Below the pieces are notes generated by a model. It saw nothing but the letters and a program-made list of their open reading frames with translations. It made no database searches and was not told the DNA's origin. A stretch of DNA of 17,534 nt from JACQHC01 sp035559715. GTDB taxonomy: Bacteria; Gemmatimonadota; Gemmatimonadetes; Gemmatimonadales; GWC2-71-9. Below are positions 1 to 6,889 of this stretch, piece after piece. The stretch covers positions 1 through 17,534 of the forward strand of contig DATMAW010000079.1 of assembly GCA_035559715.1 (NCBI GenBank), in the 5' to 3' direction. The translations under genes were made by a program, and so were the position numbers. Position 1 is the first letter of the stretch; each line of letters begins with the position of its first letter.

Positions 1-603
1 CCACAACATCGCCTGCCGCGCGCTTCGCGCGTCGAGGGCCAGACGGCGGGTCCTGCGCACAGGGGGAACCTCGGGCTGGGCGGCGGGCGAGGCCTCGGCC
101 GGCCGTTCCATGTACTTCGCGTGAAACGCTTTGTGCGACGCGCCGCCGGCCGGCTCCAGCGTCTCGAGCGAGTACGCTTCGGCCTCGGTCACCTGCTCGA
201 TGGAGCGGATATCCTCCACAGGCGCGCGGACGGTGAACTCCGGACGGCCTCGCTCGATCTCCAGGGACTCGCCTTCCGTCTCCACCTCGAGCGATTCCTC
301 ACGGCGCCGTTCGACCTCGCCACTCAGGATGCGATAGATCTCATCGGCTAACAGTTCGGGCGGCGCCGATTCCGCCTGTGGTTCGCGACTCTCGACCGGC
401 CGGCGCGTCGGTTGAATTCCGCGTGGAGCCCGATCGCGAACCTCCACGCGCGTCGTACGCGGTGCTTCCGGTCGCCGAACCTCTCGTGGGCGGCGCTGGC
501 GCGGCTGCTCCGCTTCAGGCGGCTTCTTCTTCTTGCCGCCCCCGAACAGTCCGAACAGGACCGCGAGGGCAATCAGCAGCTGGACGAGATCTTCCAGGCC
601 CAT
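1..603 (-). CDS. Membrane-anchored protein of unknown function, C-terminus cut by window edge
   Basis: The reading frame is open from an ATG at 603 to the window edge, giving 201 residues with no stop, so the 3' end lies outside. I do not recognise a named family. Residues about 5-21 form one hydrophobic segment (VQLLIALAVLFGLFG), followed at once by KKKK, which suggests an N-in anchor with a cytoplasmic tail. Residues about 25-80 are rich in Pro, Arg and Glu and look disordered. A more acidic stretch (about 83-125) follows. The last visible residues (LALDARSARQAMLW) look like the start of the short conserved tail that often ends small uncharacterised proteins of this build, so the stop is probably close by. 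The start ATG overlaps the floA stop by one base (TAATG), which implies translational coupling and a role beside FloA membrane assemblies. The function is inferred only from position. Confidence 0.75.
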   Translation of the reverse strand, partial: MGLEDLVQLLIALAVLFGLFGGGKKKKPPEAEQPRQRRPREVRRPEAPRTTRVEVRDRAPRGIQPTRRPVESREPQAESAPPELLADEIYRILSGEVERRREESLEVETEGESLEIERGRPEFTVRAPVEDIRSIEQVTEAEAYSLETLEPAGGASHKAFHAKYMERPAEASPAAQPEVPPVRRTRRLALDARSARQAMLW

Positions 604-1595
604 TAGGTCTCGCGCGGCTCCTCGCCCTTGGCGAGCGTCTTTCGCATTTCGGTGTCGGCTTCGATGTTGCGATAGCGCACGAAGTCCATCACGCCGAGTC
701 GCCCGCTGCGCAACGCCTCGGCAATGGCCAGGGGCACCTGTGCCTCCGCTTCCACCACCTTGGCGCGCATCTCCTGCGTTCTGGCTTTCATCTCCTGTTC
801 CGTGGCAACGGCCATGGCGCGGCGTTCCTCGGCCCGGGCCTGCGCGATTCGCTTGTCCGCCTCGGCCTGGTCGGTCTGCAGCTCGGCGCCGATGTTCTTC
901 CCCACGTCCACGTCGGCAATGTCAATCGAGAGGATCTCGAAGGCAGTGCCGCTGTCGAGGCCCTTGGCGAGCACCGTCTTGGAGATGTTGTCGGGGTTTT
1001 CCAGCACGGCCTTGTGCGAGACCGCCGAGCCGATGGTGGAGACGATGCCCTCGCCCACACGGGCCAGGATGGTCTCTTCGCCCGCGCCACCGACCAGCCG
1101 CGCGATGTTGGCCCGCACGGTGACACGCGCCAGCGCGATCAGCTGAATGCCGTCTTTGGCCATGGCGGCGACCTTGGGCGTCTGAATCACTCGCGGATTC
1201 ACCGAGACTTGCACGGCGTCCAGCACGTCGCGGCCGGCGAGATCAATGGCAGCGGCCCGCTGAAAGCCCAGGTCAATGCCCGCCTTGTCGGCGGAGATCA
1301 ACGCCTTGACCACGCGATCCACGTTGCCGCCGGCCAGGTAGTGCGCCTCGAGCCCCGTAATGTCCAGCTTGAGCCCCGCCTTGGTGGCGTTGATCAGCGG
1401 TCGAATCACGGCGGCGGGACTCACCTTGCGGAGCCGCATGCCGATCAATGTGCCGAGGCCAACCGAGACGCCGGCCGCCCACGCCTCGATCCACAGGCGA
1501 ACCGGGATGAAGCTCAAGATGGCGCCAATCACGACGGCGCCGACGATGAGGAGAAGCGGCAAGATCCAGGGGGCGATCGCGATCAATTCACTCAT
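603..1595 (-). CDS. floA: Flotillin-like protein FloA
   Basis: This 330-residue protein has the length and layout of the bacterial FloA (YqfA) family, membrane scaffold proteins that form mobile foci in functional membrane microdomains. Residues about 6-28 (APWILPLLLIVGAVV) and 37-53 are hydrophobic and would form the hairpin membrane anchor. A long PHB/SPFH-like body follows, with typical stretches such as NATKAGLKLDITGLEAHYLA and KDGIQLIALARVTVR. An Ala/Glu-rich helical region (about 235-295, with repeats such as AQARAEERRAMA) matches the coiled-coil oligomerisation part. The ATG at 1595 has GAGG seven bases upstream. It sits 39 bases downstream of the NfeD-type protease gene, the classic nfeD-floA pairing seen in Bacillus and many other phyla. 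It also overlaps the next gene by one base. Identification is firm. Confidence 0.96.
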   Translation of the reverse strand: MSELIAIAPWILPLLLIVGAVVIGAILSFIPVRLWIEAWAAGVSVGLGTLIGMRLRKVSPAAVIRPLINATKAGLKLDITGLEAHYLAGGNVDRVVKALISADKAGIDLGFQRAAAIDLAGRDVLDAVQVSVNPRVIQTPKVAAMAKDGIQLIALARVTVRANIARLVGGAGEETILARVGEGIVSTIGSAVSHKAVLENPDNISKTVLAKGLDSGTAFEILSIDIADVDVGKNIGAELQTDQAEADKRIAQARAEERRAMAVATEQEMKARTQEMRAKVVEAEAQVPLAIAEALRSGRLGVMDFVRYRNIEADTEMRKTLAKGEEPRET

Positions 1596-1634
1596 GAAGG
1601 GTCCTCGAGTCTAGAGCCGGGGTTGGTTCCACGA

Positions 1635-2966
1635 TCAGGCTTTTTCCACTTCGGCGGTCGGGATCACCACCATGCGGTAGGCTTCCGCCCGCACGACCCG
1701 GACACGGGAGCCTTTCGCCACGAATCCCGCATCGGAGACGACGTCCACGCGCTCATCGCCGATCAGCACCACGCCTGAGGGATGGAGGTCGGTCAGCGCC
1801 ACGCCTTCGCGGCCCACCAGATCCTCGCGTTCCGGGGCCGAGATGTATCCGGCATCGCGGTCGGTGGCGGCCTGCAGAAAGATGCCGCGCGTGCGCGTGG
1901 TGCGCGGCATGATGCGCAGCAGCGTGTACATCATGGCGATGACGATCACGCCCGTGGTCATGATCACGCCGCTCGCGCGTGCCACGTCGGCCCACGTGGG
2001 CAGGTTGCCGATCAACGTGAGGAACACGGAGGAGCCGATGAGCAAAATGCCCAGGATGCCGGCCACGCCGAATCCCGGGATGACGAAGATCTCCACGCCC
2101 ACCGCCACGAGGCCCGCGACCAAGAGAATGACCTCCTCCCAACCGGCGAGCCCAATGATCAGGTGGCTTCCGAAGAACGCGGCCAGCGAGGTTAGGCCCA
2201 CGGCACCGGCAATGCCGAAGGACGGCGTCTTGATCTCCATCAAGATCCCGAGCATTCCGACGGAGAGCAGCAACGGCGCCACCATGGGATGGGACAGGAA
2301 CCGCACCACGTGCTCCGCCCAGTTGATCCCAACCGTGACGACCTCGGCATTGTCGAGGCCGAGCCGTTCCAGCATGGCGTCGAGATCGGCCACTTCCGCG
2401 GTAGCCACTCGGAGGCGGACGGCCTCTCCCGCCGTCAGTGTCAACAGTTTCCCCTTCTCCACCACGCCCTCGATGCCGATCTCCTCGTCCACCATGGCCT
2501 CGGCGAGGCGCGGGTTGAGGCCGCGTCGCTCGGCCAGCGCGCGGAACTCGCCGCGCATGGCGCTCACGATCTTCTCCGGGGCTTTTTCACCGGTTCCACC
2601 CACGGGCGTCGCCGCGCCGATCGAAGAGCCGGGCGTCATGTAGATGGAGTCAGCCGCCAGGGCGATCATGGCGCCGGCGCTCCAAGCGTGCACGTTCACC
2701 AGCGCGTGGACGGGAACCTCGGCGGCCACAATTGCCTTCACGATCTGTTGCGCCGCGTCCACTCGGCCACCGGGTGTCTCGATGTCGAGGACCACGGCGT
2801 CCGCACCCGCGCCCTGGGCTTGCTCGATGACGCGCTCGATGTAGGGGGCGAGGCCCATCTCGATGACGCCGGACACCGTGGCGCGATAGACCACCGCGCG
2901 CTGCGCGGCCGCCGGCGCGGCTGTCGCCACCGCCATCACGAATGCAGCGAGGATAACACGAAGCAT
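1635..2966 (-). CDS. NfeD-family membrane-bound serine protease (ClpP-class, long form)
   Basis: This is a 443-residue long-form NfeD protein: signal peptide (1-22, MLRVILAAF...AAAQ), ClpP-like protease domain (about 25-210), several membrane segments (about 228-350) and a C-terminal NfeD OB-fold (about 375-443). Ser96 in the AWSAGAM motif is the likely nucleophile. Lys132 in PEKIVSAMRGEF aligns with the general-base Lys of the archaeal homologue PH1510, making a Ser-Lys dyad. DIETPGG (61-67) is the usual strand motif before it. Known homologues cleave stomatin/flotillin-type partners, and floA lies directly downstream. I chose the ATG at 2966 over longer in-frame starts because it begins the signal peptide and has AGGGA five bases upstream. 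A longer reading would translate through the decamer repeat at 3031-3080. Confidence 0.94.
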   Translation of the reverse strand: MLRVILAAFVMAVATAAPAAAQRAVVYRATVSGVIEMGLAPYIERVIEQAQGAGADAVVLDIETPGGRVDAAQQIVKAIVAAEVPVHALVNVHAWSAGAMIALAADSIYMTPGSSIGAATPVGGTGEKAPEKIVSAMRGEFRALAERRGLNPRLAEAMVDEEIGIEGVVEKGKLLTLTAGEAVRLRVATAEVADLDAMLERLGLDNAEVVTVGINWAEHVVRFLSHPMVAPLLLSVGMLGILMEIKTPSFGIAGAVGLTSLAAFFGSHLIIGLAGWEEVILLVAGLVAVGVEIFVIPGFGVAGILGILLIGSSVFLTLIGNLPTWADVARASGVIMTTGVIVIAMMYTLLRIMPRTTRTRGIFLQAATDRDAGYISAPEREDLVGREGVALTDLHPSGVVLIGDERVDVVSDAGFVAKGSRVRVVRAEAYRMVVIPTAEVEKA

Positions 2967-2971
2967 GGCCG

Positions 2972-2976
2972 TCCCT
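2972..2976 (-). promoter_or_regulatory. Ribosome binding site that sets the NfeD-type protease start
   Basis: AGGGA on the minus strand lies five bases before the ATG at 2966. It supports this start, which places a clean signal peptide at the N-terminus, over the 35-residue longer reading. Confidence 0.6.
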
Positions 2977-3030
2977 GCGCAATGGGCCCCACTCAAGCTA
3001 GGGGCGATGCGACGTGGCCGGTAGAGAGCG

Positions 3031-3080
3031 GGCGATCGCAGGCGATCTCGGGCGATGACAGGCGATGGCACACGATGAGG
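3031..3080 (-). repeat. Five-unit decamer tandem repeat between recQ and the NfeD gene
   Basis: On the plus strand the sequence reads as five consecutive 10-base units: ggcgatcgca, ggcgatctcg, ggcgatgaca, ggcgatggca, cacgatgagg. The core CGAT is in all five and GGCGAT in four. The spacing is exactly ten bases, about one helical turn, so each core would face the same side of the DNA. It lies in the 157-base gap between the recQ stop and the NfeD-type gene start and would be in the transcript of the latter if transcription starts upstream. The rest of the gap shows no clear terminator or promoter. The function is unknown; options are protein binding in phase, a slipped-strand microsatellite, or a remnant of a larger dispersed repeat family. 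Confidence 0.8.
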
Positions 3081-3123
3081 GGCTCTCCCGAACTGAGGAG
3101 GCCGAGATCAGCTGTGACCGCCG

Positions 3124-4383
3124 TCATCCCCTCTCCCCACACCGGTCACACCCGCCGCACCGAGTGAGCTTCTCCCCGAGGTATTCCAGCAGTATCGCCC
3201 GGCGGCACGCGCGGGTCGCGACGTATTGCCGCATCGTTTCGAGCCCGCGCCGGGCTGCGGTCACGTGGGGCGGAGGTGGTTCCTGCGGCGCCGTGGCCGT
3301 TCGGGCTGAGATGAGGCGCGCCAGCGCGAAGTCCCGCTCGGTCCAGAACAGGACACAATGGGCTGGGGCGCCGTCCCGTCCTGCCCTGCCGGCCTCCTGG
3401 TAGTAGGCCTCCGGTCTCGGCGGAATGCCGAGGTGTGCCACGAGTCTCACGTCCGGCTTGTCTATCCCCATGCCGAATGCATTGGTGGCAGCGATGATCC
3501 GAATCCTGCCGTCGAGGAACCGGGAGAGGAGGGCGCGTCGGGCCCCCGGTGGAAGGGCGGCATGGTACGGGGCGGCCGCGAAGCCTCGCCACCGCAGCAC
3601 CTTGGCCACGGCATCGGCCCGGTTACGCGTCGGGACGTACACGATGGCGCTCCCGCCGCCGGCGCCCAGCATCCCGATCATCCCGATCAGTGTCTGAAAC
3701 CGCTCTCGCTCAGCGCTCACGCGGCGAGCTTCGAACCGTAGATTGGGCCGATCGAAGGTGCCGATGGCCCGAACCGGTCGCCGCAAGCGAAGCACGCGGA
3801 CGATGTCCTCGCGCGTGGCCGGCGTGGCCGTGCCCGTCACGGCGATCGTGGGCGGGTCTCCCAGCGCCGCGCGAAGTCTGCCGATGGACCGGTAGGCGGG
3901 CCGGAAGTCATGTCCCCATTCGCTGATGCAATGCGCTTCGTCCACGGCGAGAAGCGAGATCTCCCGCTGTCCCGCAATGGGCAACAGCTGAGCCAACCGC
4001 TCCGGCGCCGCGTACAACAGTTGCACGGCGCGGGCCATGACGGCTTCCCACACGGCGCGCTGAAGCTCCGGTGTCTGTGTGCTCGAGAGATACGCCGCTC
4101 CTACGCCCCTGGCCCGCAGTGCCGCGACCTGATCCTGCATCAGCGAGATCAGCGGCGAGACGACGATCGTGAGCCCGGGAAGAACGAGCGCCGGGACTTG
4201 ATAGCACAGCGACTTGCCGCCGCCGGTGGGGAGCAGCGTGAGGCAGTCGCGGCCGTACAAGGCGGCGAGGATTGCTTTGCGTTGCCGGGGGCGGAAGTCC
4301 TGGTAGCCCCAATGACGCTGGAGGGCCTCCTGTGCTTGAGCGAGGAGAGGCGAGGAAGGGCGAGGAGAGGTGAGGAGGGTCAC
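3124..4383 (-). CDS. recQ: RecQ-type ATP-dependent DNA helicase, short form
   Basis: This 419-residue protein is a superfamily 2 3'-5' DNA helicase of the RecQ family, acting in recombination and fork repair. Visible motifs are motif 0 (YQDFRPRQ, 27-34), Walker A (TGGGKS, 53-58), DEAH box (148-151), the RecQ aromatic-rich loop (SEWGHDFRP, 154-162), motif V region (ATNAFGMGIDKPD, 299-311) and motif VI (QEAGRAGRDG, 329-338). The zinc-binding subdomain is complete with Cys393, Cys409, Cys412 and Cys415. The chain ends four residues later, so the winged-helix and HRDC domains of the usual 600-residue protein are absent. The GTG at 4383 is the only start in the frame: an in-frame TGA lies some 30 codons upstream and no other start codon intervenes. 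The first 14 codons are made of a decamer repeat. AGGCGG eight bases upstream is a fair ribosome site. Confidence 0.94.
   Translation of the reverse strand: MTLLTSPRPSSPLLAQAQEALQRHWGYQDFRPRQRKAILAALYGRDCLTLLPTGGGKSLCYQVPALVLPGLTIVVSPLISLMQDQVAALRARGVGAAYLSSTQTPELQRAVWEAVMARAVQLLYAAPERLAQLLPIAGQREISLLAVDEAHCISEWGHDFRPAYRSIGRLRAALGDPPTIAVTGTATPATREDIVRVLRLRRPVRAIGTFDRPNLRFEARRVSAERERFQTLIGMIGMLGAGGGSAIVYVPTRNRADAVAKVLRWRGFAAAPYHAALPPGARRALLSRFLDGRIRIIAATNAFGMGIDKPDVRLVAHLGIPPRPEAYYQEAGRAGRDGAPAHCVLFWTERDFALARLISARTATAPQEPPPPHVTAARRGLETMRQYVATRACRRAILLEYLGEKLTRCGGCDRCGERG
4341..4380 (+). repeat. Four-unit decamer tandem repeat inside the recQ 5' end
   Basis: Four exact 10-base steps can be read on the plus strand: cgaggagagg, cgaggaaggg, cgaggagagg, tgaggagggt. 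They cover codons 2 to about 14 of recQ. Since ten is not a multiple of three, the encoded residues (TSPRPSSPLL) are not themselves repetitive. A change of unit number by other than three would shift the frame, so the array could act as a phase-variable switch, though I have no evidence that it varies. Confidence 0.8.
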
Positions 4384-4525
4384 CGAGGGGACCGCCTGTG
4401 AGCGTGCTGCAGACCTCTGCCCAGTCGCCCCACGAGATCGGACTCCATCTCAGGCCGCTAGCAATCTGGGGCCGGTCGGCGGACCGCCGTCATCAATTCA
4501 TTGCATGGCGCACCATTCTAACGCA

Positions 4526-4565
4526 CGCTCCTCGTCGCTCCTCGCCACCCCGCGCCTCTCCTCGC
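4526..4565 (-). repeat. Decamer tandem repeat at the 3' end of the S9 peptidase gene, inverted relative to the recQ array
   Basis: Read on the minus strand the units are GCGAGGAGAG, GCGCGGGGTG, GCGAGGAGCG, ACGAGGAGCG; one is degenerate. The unit is the same as that at 4341-4380 but in opposite orientation. A perfect 13-base inverted pair links them: gcgaggagaggcg at 4340-4352 and cgcctctcctcgc at 4553-4565. The repeat begins just after the S9 peptidase stop (4572) in the 188-base gap before recQ. Otherwise this gap shows nothing I can name. Confidence 0.75.
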
Positions 4566-4571
4566 CGTCTC

Positions 4572-6650
4572 TCAATCCGCCGTCGGCTTCCCTCCTTTTC
4601 GAATCCACCGATCCATCCACTCTTTCTGCCGTCTCGCGGTCTCGTATTGCAGTCCCGGTTCGCTGGGTCCGTGGCCCGTGCGCGGGAGCCAGATCAGTTC
4701 CGTCGGTACGTTCAGGGCCCGCAGCGTGTGATAGAAGATCTGGGCCTGATTGGGCGGCACCCGCGCATCGTTGCGGCCGTGAATGATGAGGGTGGGCGTT
4801 GACGCGTCCTTCATGTGCGCGAGCGGTGAGGAGCGCTGGTACTTCTCCCATCGGCCGGGCTCCCACGGGCTCCCGCCGAAATACGCCTCGAACGTGTGGA
4901 TGATGTCCTGTGTGCCCCACATGGCGATGTTCTCGGTGATCGCCGCGCCGGCAACGGCGGCCTTAAAGCGGTTCGTCTGTGACACGGTCCACGCGGTCAT
5001 GTACCCACCGTAGCTCCACCCCATGACGCCGAGTGAATCCGGATGCGCCACACCGCGAGCGATCAATGAGTCCACGCCCGTCATGATGTCCTGGAAGTCC
5101 AACCCGCCCCAGTCCTCGATGACCGATCGCACGCTCGCATCGCCGTACCCGCTCGAGCCGCGAGGATTGGGCAGGAGTATCGCGTAGCCGTCTGCGGCGT
5201 AGCGCTGGGCGTCGTTGTTGAACGAGGAAGCCTGGAAGTTCTGCACGAACACGCCCGACGGCCCCCCGTGGATCTTGACAATGAGGGGCACGCGGCCGCG
5301 CGATGGAGACCACCCGGCCGGGTACACCAGCAACCCCTCGATCACGCGGCCATCCACGCTCTTCCACCGCACGAGGTCGGTGAGTCCCACCGCCCAGCCC
5401 GTGGCGTGCTCGTTGTGGCGCGTCTGAGGGCTGGTGTTCTTCAGCATTCCGGCGACCGCCGGCCGCTCCGGAAGCGAGGCGGCATAGACCTCGGCGGGCT
5501 TGCCTGGTGACTCTTCCACGAACGCCACGCGTCTGCGATCGGCCGAAAACGCGGCGTTTCCTGCCACGCCCTGCTCCCCCGTGAGGCGCAACGGCTGCCG
5601 CGTGGCGAGCGGCATGTAGAACAGGCCGCGCGTGGTGCCGGTAGTGGCCTCGAAGAACACCGCCCGGCCGTCCGGTGTGAACACGTAGTCCGACGGATCG
5701 AGGTCGGCGGCCGGCGAGACGTCCTCCACCGGGCCGCCGTCTCGGGGGATGCGATAGACGCGCGAATATCCCAGCCGATACCCGGGGGCCTGGTATCCCT
5801 GGAAGTAGATGAACGCCCCATCCGGACTGAAGACCGGCGAGTCATCGCTGCCCGGGTTGTCGGTGAGTCGCCGTGGAGTTGCCGTCGAGTCGCGCGCGCT
5901 CACGGTCCAGACGTCGGTCTTCCATGCGTCGGTGATTCGTGGCGAGGGTGCGGCCGCGAACGCGATCAGAGCGCCGTCCGGGCTCCAGTGGAACGACTGC
6001 ACGCTGTACTCCGCGCCGCCCGTCACCCGGCGTGCCGTTCTGCGGGCGACGTCGAGCAGCCACAGATGCGTGAATCGACCCGGCTCGCCCTCCACCGTTA
6101 CATCACGCCCCTGGTCTCGCCTGCGACGCTCGTCCGCCGGGCGCGGCTCGGGCGCGAGGAACGCGATCTGCGCGCCGTCGGGGGACCAGGCGTACTGCCG
6201 GATCGGCGTCTCATGCTGATAGAACTTCTCCGGCTCGCCGCCGCTCGCTCGCATGAGATAGAGCGCACTCGTGGAGTCGCCCGTCCTGCCGCTGTCCCGA
6301 GCGGATAGGAACGCGAACACTGCGCCGTCGGGCCGCCAGCGAGGATTCGTGTCGTCCCTGGAATGGCTCGTGAGCTGTACCTGCCGCGGGGGGGCTCTCT
6401 CCGAGAACTCCAGCATCCAGATGTCCACGTCGTAGTAGTTCTCGTCCAACAGCGCGTTGCGGACCGTGTACAGCAGGCGACGGCCATCGGGAGAGAACTC
6501 GAGCGATCCCAGGCCAACGACGGTGAACAGGTCTTCCAGGCGCGGGTGAGGGGGAGCTTCTCCGGTTTGCGCCGGCGCGGGAACCGGCAACCAGGGCACG
6601 GCCACGGCGCACAGGAATGCGAAGCGATAGACAAGTCCACGAAAGGCCAT
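4572..6650 (-). CDS. Secreted S9 family serine peptidase (prolyl-oligopeptidase type)
   Basis: This 692-residue exported peptidase or acylaminoacyl-peptidase-like enzyme cleaves peptides outside the cytoplasm. The signal peptide spans residues 1 to about 28 (MAFRGLVYRFAFL...PAPAQ). An N-terminal seven-bladed propeller is marked by repeated PD40-type FSPDG, WSPDG and WRPDG motifs (about 50-370). The C-terminal alpha/beta hydrolase domain holds the oxyanion stretch HGGPSG (461-466), nucleophile elbow GWSYGGY with Ser546, acid Asp628 in HGRNDARVP, and His660 in RTGHGP. The triad is intact. I chose ATG 6650 over an in-frame ATG at 6722 because GTGGAG lies six bases upstream and the signal peptide starts there. 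S9 peptidases of this type are numerous in Gemmatimonadota and allies. The exact subfamily (DPP-like or acylaminoacyl-peptidase-like) cannot be fixed by eye. It precedes recQ with a repeat-bearing gap. Confidence 0.93.
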   Translation of the reverse strand: MAFRGLVYRFAFLCAVAVPWLPVPAPAQTGEAPPHPRLEDLFTVVGLGSLEFSPDGRRLLYTVRNALLDENYYDVDIWMLEFSERAPPRQVQLTSHSRDDTNPRWRPDGAVFAFLSARDSGRTGDSTSALYLMRASGGEPEKFYQHETPIRQYAWSPDGAQIAFLAPEPRPADERRRRDQGRDVTVEGEPGRFTHLWLLDVARRTARRVTGGAEYSVQSFHWSPDGALIAFAAAPSPRITDAWKTDVWTVSARDSTATPRRLTDNPGSDDSPVFSPDGAFIYFQGYQAPGYRLGYSRVYRIPRDGGPVEDVSPAADLDPSDYVFTPDGRAVFFEATTGTTRGLFYMPLATRQPLRLTGEQGVAGNAAFSADRRRVAFVEESPGKPAEVYAASLPERPAVAGMLKNTSPQTRHNEHATGWAVGLTDLVRWKSVDGRVIEGLLVYPAGWSPSRGRVPLIVKIHGGPSGVFVQNFQASSFNNDAQRYAADGYAILLPNPRGSSGYGDASVRSVIEDWGGLDFQDIMTGVDSLIARGVAHPDSLGVMGWSYGGYMTAWTVSQTNRFKAAVAGAAITENIAMWGTQDIIHTFEAYFGGSPWEPGRWEKYQRSSPLAHMKDASTPTLIIHGRNDARVPPNQAQIFYHTLRALNVPTELIWLPRTGHGPSEPGLQYETARRQKEWMDRWIRKGGKPTAD

Positions 6651-6656
6651 GACGAA

Positions 6657-6662
6657 CTCCAC
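6657..6662 (-). promoter_or_regulatory. Ribosome binding site that sets the S9 peptidase start
   Basis: GTGGAG on the minus strand, six bases before the ATG at 6650. It favours this start over the 24-residue longer reading, which would bury the signal peptide behind a charged extension. Confidence 0.6.
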
Positions 6663-6686
6663 GGATTTCTCGGCAGGATGGGCGTG

Positions 6687-6692
6687 ATTATG
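6687..6692 (-). promoter_or_regulatory. Possible -10 element for the S9 peptidase gene
   Basis: CATAAT on the minus strand differs from TATAAT at one base and lies 36 bases before the ATG, in an otherwise GC-rich gap. An A-tract (six A) lies just upstream, but there is no good -35 hexamer at 16-18 bases. If real, this would make the peptidase the first gene of its own transcript, separate from the acyl-CoA operon. Confidence 0.3.
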
Positions 6693-6725
6693 CACCGCTG
6701 TGCGTTTTTTCGATACTCGCATTGC

Positions 6726-6737
6726 GGCCCATGGGCC
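6726..6737. promoter_or_regulatory. Perfect 12-base palindrome upstream of the S9 peptidase gene
   Basis: GGCCCATGGGCC is a perfect palindrome about 34 bases upstream of the candidate -10 element. It could be an operator or activator half-site pair, but a GC-rich genome produces such palindromes by chance and no second copy is seen nearby. Confidence 0.2.
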
Positions 6738-6815
6738 TCAGATTACCCAGTGCCAGTGGCAACGCGTAGAGTCGGAACTGCGTCCAAAATCCGGGGCGCC
6801 CGTTGCCGATTCGGG

Positions 6816-6850
6816 GCGGGCGTGGCGGAACGGCAGACGCAGCGTACTGG
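6816..6850 (+). pseudogene. tRNA-Leu-like 5' fragment
   Basis: On the plus strand GCGGGCG (acceptor-like, 6816-6822) is followed by TG and by GCGGAACGGCAGACGC (6825-6840), which matches the D-arm and A-box of bacterial tRNA-Leu genes, then AGCGTACTGG. The D-stem GCG/CGC can pair. After about 6850 the similarity stops: no Leu anticodon loop, no GTTCGA T-arm and no CGCCCGC acceptor partner follow within about 100 bases. It therefore looks like the 5' half of a broken tRNA gene, perhaps the scar of an integration event. Chance resemblance is not excluded. Confidence 0.35.
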
Positions 6851-6889
6851 TTTCCTGCGGCCGCTCCACGTTTTTCCACCCTCGTTGAG

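Noticed and set aside
378..1778. Long plus-strand open frame of 466 codons opposite floA
   Set aside because: It is antisense to a firmly identified gene, is rich in His, Arg and Asp typical of shadow frames in GC-rich DNA, and shows no family motif.
3031..3080. A CRISPR array or a replication-origin iteron set at the CGAT decamers
   Set aside because: Units are only 10 bases with no spacers, and there are no cas, rep or dnaA genes nearby.
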